This document shows positions 1-5,516 of a stretch of 5,516 bases of DNA, piece by piece. Where the stretch lies: the NCBI GenBank assembly GCA_030638935.1, contig DAOWDR010000646.1, positions 1 through 5,516 of the forward strand, written 5' to 3'. A model generated the notes under the pieces. That model saw nothing but the letters and a program-made list of their open reading frames with translations, was not told where the DNA came from and did no database searches. A program made the translations under genes and the position numbers. The first letter of the stretch is position 1, and every line of letters begins with the position of its first letter. This stretch comes from Desulfobacteraceae bacterium (GTDB lineage Bacteria > Desulfobacterota > Desulfobacteria > Desulfobacterales > Desulfobacteraceae).

Positions 1-11
1 GTATACTGATT

Positions 12-23
12 TTCAATATTGAA
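12..23. repeat. 12-bp perfect palindrome (possible operator)
   Basis: TTCAATATTGAA reads identically on both strands. It lies about 50 bp upstream of the TATAAT box of the SPFH-protease pair. An AT-rich dyad of this size is the right kind of site for a dimeric regulator, but AT-rich DNA produces such palindromes by chance and no second copy occurs nearby. Seen: the palindrome. Inferred only: any regulatory role. Confidence 0.3.
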
Positions 24-70
24 TTCCATCTACAATTCGTTAATTTTTCTGCCAAACTTCACTGCTGATC

Positions 71-76
71 TATAAT
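71..76 (+). promoter_or_regulatory. Candidate sigma-70 -10 box for the SPFH/Lon pair
   Basis: A perfect TATAAT lies 79 bp before the SPFH start codon. The region 17-18 bp upstream (about 47-53, TTCTGCC) is a poor match to TTGACA, so a promoter here would need an activator or would be weak. A second AT-rich candidate, TATAAA at 101-106, overlaps a palindrome. The surrounding sequence is so AT-rich that a chance match is quite possible. Transcription from this box would start near 83 and leave a leader of about 70 nt. Confidence 0.35.
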
Positions 77-95
77 TTTTTAAGCATTATTTTCT

Positions 96-109
96 ATTTT
101 TATAAAAAT
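96..109. repeat. 14-bp perfect AT palindrome in the leader region
   Basis: ATTTTTATAAAAAT is fully self-complementary and lies between the candidate -10 box and the SPFH ribosome binding site. It consists only of A and T, so chance is a serious alternative. If it is functional, it sits where a repressor bound just downstream of the promoter would block transcription. The downstream protease begins with a ribbon-helix-helix-like segment, so autoregulation is conceivable, but that link is inference. Confidence 0.3.
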
Positions 110-142
110 CGTTTCACCTAACATCGGTCATTTATCCAAAGG

Positions 143-149
143 AAAGGAG
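143..149 (+). promoter_or_regulatory. Ribosome binding site of the SPFH gene
   Basis: AAAGGAG ends 5 nt before the ATG at 155. This strong Shine-Dalgarno match at good spacing fixes the start of the SPFH gene there, ahead of the internal ATG at codon 18. Confidence 0.85.
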
Positions 150-154
150 CAGGT

Positions 155-1135
155 ATGAAGGATCAGGCTTCAGAAGTTTTTCTCCAGCGGGCCCGGGTCA
201 TCACCATGGCAAGAAGGACCGCATTTATTTTAGTTATCATTGCCTTGTTTTACTCATTGGCAGCCATTGTCTATTCCACCCAGGTTATTTACAAGGTAAA
301 GCTCAATTATGCGGTCATCCTTGAGCAATTTGGAGGAAAAAGGCAGGCTGTCACCGAAGTGGGCTGGCATTATCGCCTCCCTTTTTTTACGAAACTTGAA
401 AAAGAAGTTCCCTTAATGAACCAGAACATGTATCTGGGAGGCTCTTCTGCCCCCATAAAAATCATTTCCCAGGAAAACGTCGCCCTATGGACCTCAGCCC
501 TGATGACCTTTAAAATTAAAGATCTGAAGGTATGGGGCATTGAAAACCTTTCCCCTGAAATTTTACTCCAGGGCGATTTTGACGGTATTTCCAAGGACAT
601 TCTCCAGGGAGAAAAGGTAAACAAACTGATAAGTGACAGGGAAACCATTAAAGAAGCAATCTTTGAGGCTTTAAAAAACAGGCCCATTAACAAAAATGGC
701 CCAACCCTTGAGGGGAAATTCGGCATCGAAGTGGTCAGTTTTGTACTCAATGAAACAAGATTCGGGGACAAGCTTGTGGAGGCCACGGAAGAAAAAAAGC
801 GTCGCCAGCTCATCGCAGAGGCAGATAATTATGCCGCAGACCAGGAGGCCGACCGGATCAAAAAACTATACAAAGCCTATCTTGAGGGTATCAGCGCCCT
901 GCACACAGCCCTTGGCGGATCACAAGCCCAGCGGGTGAACCCGGCCCTGTTTGAATTTCTCTCCCAGCAAAAATGGGCAACCGCCTATGAGAAAAATCAG
1001 TCGGACCAGAAAACATTTGTACTCCATGGCAGCGGTCAGACGCCTTCCTTGACACTGCCCTCCTTTGCTAAAAAGCGGATGATGCAAAAAATGGAACAGG
1101 AGATGTCCAGTAAAAGCGACAAGACAACCCCTTAA
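155..1135 (+). CDS. SPFH/band-7 (HflC-like) membrane-anchored protein
   Basis: This 326-residue protein has the plan of HflC, prohibitin and stomatin-like SPFH proteins, which build ring- or cage-like membrane scaffolds and in HflKC control the FtsH protease. Residues 1-21 are short and basic (R12, R14, R20, R21). A single hydrophobic segment follows at about 22-44. The basic side precedes it, so the positive-inside rule puts the N-terminus in the cytoplasm and the bulk outside, as in HflC. The SPFH domain runs from about 45 to 205, with family-like stretches such as AVILEQFGG (53-61) and WHYRLPFFTKLEK (71-83). A charged, Ala/Glu-rich helix follows at about 205-250 (EEKKRRQLIAEAD, 212-224), the expected coiled coil. 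The tail (about 280-326) is polar and ends in Lys/Met/Glu-rich sequence. Length fits HflC-type proteins. No HflK or FtsH gene is adjacent. Instead the stop lies 21 nt before a Lon-type AAA protease gene, which suggests cotranscription and a joint task. SPFH membership is firm; orthology to HflC itself is not, so no symbol is given. Confidence 0.88.
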   Translation: MKDQASEVFLQRARVITMARRTAFILVIIALFYSLAAIVYSTQVIYKVKLNYAVILEQFGGKRQAVTEVGWHYRLPFFTKLEKEVPLMNQNMYLGGSSAPIKIISQENVALWTSALMTFKIKDLKVWGIENLSPEILLQGDFDGISKDILQGEKVNKLISDRETIKEAIFEALKNRPINKNGPTLEGKFGIEVVSFVLNETRFGDKLVEATEEKKRRQLIAEADNYAADQEADRIKKLYKAYLEGISALHTALGGSQAQRVNPALFEFLSQQKWATAYEKNQSDQKTFVLHGSGQTPSLTLPSFAKKRMMQKMEQEMSSKSDKTTP

Positions 1136-1145
1136 GGTGTTGCCC

Positions 1146-1153
1146 GGGAGGAG
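1146..1153 (+). promoter_or_regulatory. Ribosome binding site of the AAA-AAA-Lon gene
   Basis: GGGAGGAG lies inside the 21-nt gap between the two genes, and its GGAGG core ends 5 nt before the ATG at 1157. It is a very strong site, so the protease probably has its own translation initiation within a shared mRNA. The gap is too short for an independent promoter to be likely, although one inside the SPFH gene cannot be excluded. Confidence 0.85.
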
Positions 1154-1156
1154 CGA

Positions 1157-4100
1157 ATGGCCAAACGAATCACAAAAGAAAAAATATATATCACGCTTCC
1201 TGAAGAAACCATTAAAAAAATCGAATCCATGGCAGCAACATGGACCTATGATACAAAGGCCTTTGTAAGAAGTCGCCTCAACCAGTACAAGGCGCCAAGC
1301 CCTGTTGTTTCAAGCGTAAAGGAGTTATTGTATCTGATTTTTTTCATGCGCAGAAAAAAAAAGCAGATGAATGTACTCAACAATCCGGAAATCCTGACGG
1401 ACTGGAAAAAACGATTTCTTTATTCCGGAGAAACCAACCCGGGTGCTTCCTGGAACCGGGTCATTGAAAAAGAACTGACAAAACCGGAATATCATTATCT
1501 CATTGCCGTTCTGGACCGTGAATTAACAGACCTCCACGTCCCCATGGAACTTGCGGAAACCTTTGATAAAATCTACCGTGCCCATATTAGAAAAGAGCAT
1601 ATTGAAGACCCGGATGTGCCCAAGGCACCCATCATGCTCATCGAAGGAACTTCCGGCAGCGGTAAATCCGCCACGGTCCGGGAAGCCCTTGAAAAGGTGG
1701 TCTTTAGAAATGAGGTCATTCCTGCAGTGGACTGGAAGATAAAAAAAGAAGAAATTCTGGCAAAACACAGCCTGTTTGCAGCACTTGAGGATGTTGACCC
1801 GGACTTTGCCATGAAAATTGCCAGAAAGAAAAAACTGGCCTTTTACAGGCGGCTGGCCAATATTCCCATCCTGCGACGGATATTCAAAAAACGAATCATG
1901 AGCAGTCTCACCAATTTTGAGGAACGTGGAATTGAGGTGGATTCCTCCATTGTCACCCCCAATGATTACCAGACAGCATTGTCCGGAGAACCGGGCAATT
2001 ATTTTAAACGGGCCATGGGCCACCCCAAGGTCACCTCCATCCGGCACATTGAAGAAGCCCATTCCGCCTTTGGAAAATCGGAAAGCAGCCCCGGGGGAGG
2101 AGGAGCGGAAAAACAGCAGCGGACCCTCATTGATACCAGCAATATTGTGCTGGATGAAATTATTGACGGAAGAAGGGATTGTTTCCTCATTGCCACCACC
2201 GATCAGACCCATCGGTTTGACTCTGCCATTTACAGGAGATTTGTGGAAAGAGGCTGTATCATTGACATGTCCAAGTTCTGGATGAACCAGGAAAATCTTA
2301 AAAAAATTATCCTCCTTGAAATTAACCGCCACCAGATCCCCACCCATTACCGGCCGGAATCAAAACGCCTGGACCAGGCAGCCGAAAAAATCTATACCAT
2401 TTTCAAGGAACGAAGCCTCAAGATCAGCCCGGCCTATGTCAGAAAACTCATTGAATCCATAATTAATATCCGGGGGGATTTTATCCTTGAGTTCCTGGAC
2501 AATAGCATTCTTGTCCGTTCTGCCTTCCAGCTGGTGGCCAAAAATGTCTATGGAGAACTATACAACAAGGTGGTTGACCGCATGGACCGGAATGTCAACT
2601 GGGAAGAGTATGTGGGGGATATCAAGGACAAATTTTCGGAAATGGCCAATAATTGTTTTAACTACGGGGTCAGCGAAGAAAAAGGAGTGGTGCTGACAGG
2701 CCCGCCTGGCAGCGGAAAAACTTTTCTGGTCAGAACCTGGCTCTCCTCCAACCTGAAAGTCCATGACATTGCCACAAGCCCTTCTGCCCTGCAGGATTCA
2801 GCAAGCCCTGTCCACGGTGCGGTTGCCAACCTTGAGAAAGTTTATGACATCGCAAAAATGGTAGCGCCCACCGTGATTTTCTTTGACGAGGGGGATGCCC
2901 TGGCCCCGAAAAGAAGCGGAACCGGGGGACAACCTTCCGATGCCCTGACCAATAAATTTTTAAATATTATTGACGGAGAAATCCCATTAAACAAAGTATT
3001 AACGGTGCTGACCACCAATCGTCTGGATATTTTAGATCCTGCCCTGATCCGGTCCAAGCGGTTGAAAATCCTTGAGATTTCAGGGCATGTGCGACAAAAA
3101 GATATTTTTGATATCATTAAAAAACAATTTGACGATGTTCCCCATAAACGGGAATTTGAAGTGGAAAAAATCATTGAAACAGCCCAGGGCATCTGCAACA
3201 CTCCGGCTGATTTCACTTCCTTTACGGAAAAAGCAATTGCCCTTTGCAGCACTGAATATAAGGTATTATTAAAACTTCGGGATTTGAAAAACTCAACCGA
3301 GCAGGAAAAACACGAGTTCATCAAATTAAATTTTAAAACCATCCTGGGAATTCTGGATGCGGTCAAGGCTCCGCCCCTGTTAAAAGCCAACATAAAAAAC
3401 GATCTGAAAAACTTTGTAAAACACTATGACCAGATCATGGAATCGGTGGACCATATCACATCGGAAAAAAATTACCCGATAGTGGAGGCCCATCTGGAAT
3501 CCGCCAGAAGGGAAATTTCCAGAAGCCCGGTGCGCAAAGGATCCATCCAGCTCAATGAATTTCTTGAAACAGAACTGAGCAAGGAACCCCAGGTGGGATT
3601 TATCATTGGTGTGGGCGCCAATGACGTGACAGGAATGCTCCTGCCCATTGCCACCAGCCTCACCGGCCGCGTGGACGGCTCAGCCATCATCGTCACAGGG
3701 GCAGTTTCCACCGCAGCACCCAATGCCGCCCAGCTGGATATGGCCGTAAAGATGACCAAGCAATCGGCCCAGGAAGCCCTGACAATGGTAAAAAATTATA
3801 TCCAGGAGCTGTCTCCCAAAATCAGTATCCCCTGGCTGTTCGGAGATCTGTTAAAACGCTACACCCTCCACCACCAACTTTTGTCAGCCTCATATAATGT
3901 GGGGGGCCCCTCGGCCGGGTATGCCCTGGCCTTAAACACCTTGTCTGCACTCTTGAGAATTCCTCTGTGCATCGATTTCGGTATCACCGGTGCCCCCTGG
4001 ACCAAGGGAGTGCGGAAAGATGAGGTTGGCGGATCAGTCATCATCGGCGGCCACCGGAAAAAGACGGAAAAGGTATTGCTCTACCTGAGACGCATGTATA

Positions 4101-4471
4101 TGCCTTTGCAAAACTATAAGGACCTGGAACCGGAATTTTTAATCGGGTATTGGCAGCGAAAAAAAGATATTATCGCCGTGACCCATTTTGCAGATCTCAT
4201 GCCCGAGGTCCTGTTTCTGGACGATGCCCATAACAACCTAAGGGAAGAACTTATTGAAAAAAGGATCACCTACAAAAGTGAAAAATACTATGCCACCCAG
4301 CAAACTTCTTCTCTAAAGCAAGAAATCATCCAGACAAAAAAACTTATGAGAAAACGGGCAGAAGAGGAAATCCTCCGCCGGGTTAATGCAATTCACATGT
4401 ATCTTTTGGACCCTAACAGGGAAAAATATATTTCCCATGAGCAGATATTCCAAACCTATATGAAAGATTAA
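1157..4471 (+). CDS. RHH-like + tandem AAA + Lon (S16) protease fusion
   Basis: This is a 1104-residue predicted ATP-dependent protease. Residues 8-44 resemble a ribbon-helix-helix fold (YITLPEETIKKIE, then FVRSRLNQY). A short hydrophobic patch and basic run follow (57-69). AAA module 1 has Walker A GTSGSGKS (164-171), a Walker B-like IRHIEE (295-300, Glu299 where Asp is usual), a GGGG loop (313-316), sensor ATTD (346-349) and paired Arg 360/361. AAA module 2 is canonical: Walker A GPPGSGKT (515-522), Walker B VIFFDE (573-578), sensor TTN (619-621), Arg632/Arg635 and a sensor-2-like ADF (684-686). A charged, probably helical linker (about 700-800) leads to the Lon domain (about 812-1022), with Ser919 in GGPSAG and Lys969 in GGHRKK matching the Lon Ser-Lys dyad (E. 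coli S679/K722). A charged tail of about 80 residues follows. Ordinary Lon is shorter (about 800 residues) with one ATPase module of another clade. No strong membrane span is visible, so recruitment by the upstream SPFH protein is plausible. Protease and ATPase assignment is firm; substrate is unknown. Confidence 0.9.
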   Translation: MAKRITKEKIYITLPEETIKKIESMAATWTYDTKAFVRSRLNQYKAPSPVVSSVKELLYLIFFMRRKKKQMNVLNNPEILTDWKKRFLYSGETNPGASWNRVIEKELTKPEYHYLIAVLDRELTDLHVPMELAETFDKIYRAHIRKEHIEDPDVPKAPIMLIEGTSGSGKSATVREALEKVVFRNEVIPAVDWKIKKEEILAKHSLFAALEDVDPDFAMKIARKKKLAFYRRLANIPILRRIFKKRIMSSLTNFEERGIEVDSSIVTPNDYQTALSGEPGNYFKRAMGHPKVTSIRHIEEAHSAFGKSESSPGGGGAEKQQRTLIDTSNIVLDEIIDGRRDCFLIATTDQTHRFDSAIYRRFVERGCIIDMSKFWMNQENLKKIILLEINRHQIPTHYRPESKRLDQAAEKIYTIFKERSLKISPAYVRKLIESIINIRGDFILEFLDNSILVRSAFQLVAKNVYGELYNKVVDRMDRNVNWEEYVGDIKDKFSEMANNCFNYGVSEEKGVVLTGPPGSGKTFLVRTWLSSNLKVHDIATSPSALQDSASPVHGAVANLEKVYDIAKMVAPTVIFFDEGDALAPKRSGTGGQPSDALTNKFLNIIDGEIPLNKVLTVLTTNRLDILDPALIRSKRLKILEISGHVRQKDIFDIIKKQFDDVPHKREFEVEKIIETAQGICNTPADFTSFTEKAIALCSTEYKVLLKLRDLKNSTEQEKHEFIKLNFKTILGILDAVKAPPLLKANIKNDLKNFVKHYDQIMESVDHITSEKNYPIVEAHLESARREISRSPVRKGSIQLNEFLETELSKEPQVGFIIGVGANDVTGMLLPIATSLTGRVDGSAIIVTGAVSTAAPNAAQLDMAVKMTKQSAQEALTMVKNYIQELSPKISIPWLFGDLLKRYTLHHQLLSASYNVGGPSAGYALALNTLSALLRIPLCIDFGITGAPWTKGVRKDEVGGSVIIGGHRKKTEKVLLYLRRMYMPLQNYKDLEPEFLIGYWQRKKDIIAVTHFADLMPEVLFLDDAHNNLREELIEKRITYKSEKYYATQQTSSLKQEIIQTKKLMRKRAEEEILRRVNAIHMYLLDPNREKYISHEQIFQTYMKD
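1354..1362 (+). other. A9 tract with A-AAA-AAG slippery heptamer
   Basis: Nine consecutive A residues encode the Lys run at residues 67-69, and the reading frame makes 1357-1363 an A AAA AAG heptamer, the type used for -1 frameshifting in dnaX. A -1 slip would stop at TGA 1465-1467 and give a product of about 103 residues containing only the ribbon-helix-helix-like and hydrophobic parts. No strong stimulatory Shine-Dalgarno or stem-loop is obvious around it, so it may simply be a Lys-rich stretch. Confidence 0.25.
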
Positions 4472-4486
4472 CTCCTCAGGCCTTTG

Positions 4487-4514
4487 GCCAGGCTATAATA
4501 TATCATAGCCTGGC
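4487..4514. terminator. Stem-loop between convergent genes, possible bidirectional terminator
   Basis: The 10-nt arm GCCAGGCTAT (4487-4496) is perfectly complementary to ATAGCCTGGC (4505-4514), with an 8-nt AT-rich loop. It lies 15 nt after the protease stop and 27 nt beyond the phosphoesterase stop, where a shared terminator is expected. Neither strand has a T run directly after the stem, so it is not a textbook intrinsic terminator; it may protect 3' ends or act with Rho. A competing 7-bp pairing, CATAGCC (4504-4510) with GGCTATG (4518-4524), uses its right arm. The remainder of this 70-nt gap shows nothing further. Confidence 0.45.
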
Positions 4515-4541
4515 TATGGCTATGTCAAAATAAGGATATTT

Positions 4542-5387
4542 TTAAAAGATTTTTTCCTCTTTAAACGTCGCCATACCCTCCTTAAAAAAGATTCTTACCA
4601 GATATAAATGCATATTTTCACTGCCAATATTTTCATAATACAAAAACATGTTGTCATCGTTGATATGGTTGTTTGAAGACAAAGAACCACACATAAACTG
4701 GGTAAAAGAATTCCCGCTATATAAATCAGTGGTTTGCATGACTTCCAGTTCATGGGTATGGCCGCAAAAAACATGTTCAATATTATGCTCATGCACAAAA
4801 TCAATAATGGAAGCCGAATTTTTTAAAGGACACTCGTCAGTTCCTAAAATGGAATGATGAATCAGCAAGAGGGGCAAATCATATTCCATTTGTTTGATTT
4901 TCCTGGAAACCGCATTCAGAACTTCTTTTTCAACATATCCTTCGTCCCTGTACAATTCATTGGAATCAATGCAGATAATCAAAACAACCTGTTTCTTTAT
5001 CGAAACGGATTTAATAAAATTGATATCTGTAAAATTGTCCCGGACCTTGGTTATTCCCCGGTCCAAAAACAGGTGCTGCTTCTTGGTTTTCTCCATTTCA
5101 GGGATGTAAATGATTTCTGGATTGTAAATATGTTTTCGGAATAATTCATGGGAGCGCATATTTCTTTTGTCATGGTTACCAATGATCGAGATTATATTTT
5201 TGCACTTGAGCGCTTTTAAAAAGCGTCCTGCTTTGATGTATTCATCTACCAGTCCATCGGTTGTATTGTCTCCGGTATTGATAATAATATCGCTGTCAAA
5301 TGAATTGATCTTTTTTATCAGGATTTTATCGTTTCCGTCCCAATGGCGGGGACCAAAATGAAGATCTGAGATGTGTAAAACATTCAT
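4542..5387 (-). CDS. Calcineurin-like metallophosphoesterase
   Basis: This 281-residue protein carries the metal-binding motifs of the calcineurin-like metallophosphoesterase fold in order: D8-L-H10 near the N-terminus, G39-D40-N41, G70-N71-H72-D73, H177-H178 after a hydrophobic strand, and G209-H210-T-H212. Such enzymes hydrolyse phosphoester bonds at a two-metal centre. Short single-domain members like this include CpdA-type cyclic-nucleotide phosphodiesterases, but the motifs alone do not reveal the substrate, so no symbol is given. There is no signal peptide or membrane segment, so it is probably cytoplasmic. The start at 5387 is preferred because AGGAG lies 6 nt upstream and the DLH motif then falls at residue 8, as usual; an in-frame ATG at 5411 would add eight residues but would put the ribosome binding site inside the gene. 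It converges on the SPFH/protease pair and is more AT-rich, which argues for an independent gene. Confidence 0.88.
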   Translation of the reverse strand: MNVLHISDLHFGPRHWDGNDKILIKKINSFDSDIIINTGDNTTDGLVDEYIKAGRFLKALKCKNIISIIGNHDKRNMRSHELFRKHIYNPEIIYIPEMEKTKKQHLFLDRGITKVRDNFTDINFIKSVSIKKQVVLIICIDSNELYRDEGYVEKEVLNAVSRKIKQMEYDLPLLLIHHSILGTDECPLKNSASIIDFVHEHNIEHVFCGHTHELEVMQTTDLYSGNSFTQFMCGSLSSNNHINDDNMFLYYENIGSENMHLYLVRIFFKEGMATFKEEKIF

Positions 5388-5393
5388 GCATGA

Positions 5394-5398
5394 CTCCT
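5394..5398 (-). promoter_or_regulatory. Ribosome binding site of the phosphoesterase gene
   Basis: AGGAG on the minus strand (5398 down to 5394) is followed by 6 nt and then the ATG at 5387. It decides the start against the in-frame ATG at 5411. Another ATG at 5391 is out of frame. Confidence 0.75.
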
Positions 5399-5430
5399 GT
5401 TTTAACAACAAAGGTGAGATAACGCATTAA

Positions 5431-5460
5431 ATCAATACACTCTCTTATAACTATATTGAT
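5431..5460. repeat. 7-bp inverted repeat across the phosphoesterase -10 region
   Basis: ATCAATA (5431-5437) and TATTGAT (5454-5460) are exact inverted copies separated by 16 bp, and they bracket the presumed transcription start of the phosphoesterase. The spacing would suit a dimeric regulator, but the arms are short and AT-rich, so chance is likely enough to keep confidence low. Confidence 0.2.
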
Positions 5461-5477
5461 ACATGCGCAATGGCCAA
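5450..5477 (-). promoter_or_regulatory. Candidate promoter of the phosphoesterase gene
   Basis: On the minus strand, TTGGCC (5477-5472, four of six matches to TTGACA) is followed by a 16-bp spacer and TATAGT (5455-5450, five of six matches to TATAAT). Transcription would start near 5442 and leave a leader of about 55 nt. The rest of 5388-5516 is AT-rich with no gene visible. The match is reasonable but unproven. Confidence 0.4.
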
Positions 5478-5516
5478 ACCATATTCTATCAATTTTAATA
5501 TTATGCTCAAATGAAA

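Noticed and set aside
370..813. Open frame of 147 codons on the minus strand inside the SPFH gene
   Set aside because: It is fully covered by the SPFH domain coding sequence and its translation resembles no known family.
2085..2107. Internal GGAGGAGG sequence resembling a strong ribosome binding site
   Set aside because: No start codon follows at usable spacing. The bases encode the Gly-rich loop of AAA module 1.
1523..2347. Long open frame of 274 codons on the minus strand inside the protease gene
   Set aside because: It lies antisense to AAA module 1, whose Walker motifs are clear on the + strand. Its translation has no recognisable domain.
2842..3393. Open frame of 183 codons on the minus strand
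   Set aside because: It is antisense to the canonical second AAA module and linker, with no recognisable motif; a shadow of the real gene.
4854..5144. Open frame of 96 codons on the + strand inside the phosphoesterase gene
   Set aside because: It is antisense to the metallophosphoesterase, whose metal-binding motifs are intact on the minus strand.
5388..5411. Upstream in-frame ATG giving eight more residues to the phosphoesterase
   Set aside because: The AGGAG ribosome binding site would fall inside the gene, and the family normally has the DxH motif within the first ten or so residues.
5503..5516. ATG codons at 5503 and 5511 on the + strand as possible starts of a further gene
   Set aside because: The first meets TGA after two more codons and the second has no Shine-Dalgarno sequence and runs off the window after two codons.

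Overview
The window holds three protein-coding genes and no RNA genes, mobile elements or CRISPR. Two genes lie head-to-tail on the + strand, 21 nt apart, and look like one transcription unit: a membrane-anchored SPFH/band-7 (HflC-like) protein (155-1135) and a 1104-residue protein joining an N-terminal ribbon-helix-helix-like segment, two AAA ATPase modules and a C-terminal Lon (S16) Ser-Lys protease domain (1157-4471). A calcineurin-like metallophosphoesterase (4542-5387, - strand) converges on them across a 70-nt gap containing a stem-loop.

The genes have Shine-Dalgarno sites, short spacers and ATG starts, so the host is a bacterium, and the anchored HflC-like protein suits a Gram-negative one. 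The mid-range G+C and overall gene style remind me of Desulfobacterota (sulfate reducers), but nothing here proves it. There is no marker gene, so the taxonomic call is a weak inference.

Layout: 1-154 is AT-rich and non-coding, with a TATAAT box, two perfect AT-rich palindromes and the ribosome binding site of the SPFH gene. 155-4471 is the SPFH + AAA-AAA-Lon pair. 4472-4541 is the shared 3' region. 4542-5387 is the phosphoesterase. 5388-5516 is its AT-rich leader with a plausible promoter.

The + strand pair is the point of interest. In E. coli the SPFH proteins HflK/HflC form a membrane cage around the AAA protease FtsH. Here an HflC-like protein is paired with a different ATP-dependent protease, whose two ATPase modules have the classical AAA signature (GGG loop, second region of homology) and not the single module of ordinary Lon, and whose catalytic Ser919 and Lys969 are both present. 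I infer a membrane-associated proteolytic machine built on the HflKC-FtsH plan but with a Lon active site and possibly a DNA-binding or self-regulating N-terminus. I do not recognise it as a characterised system. The phosphoesterase has lower G+C, is transcribed the other way and shows no sign of belonging to the pair.
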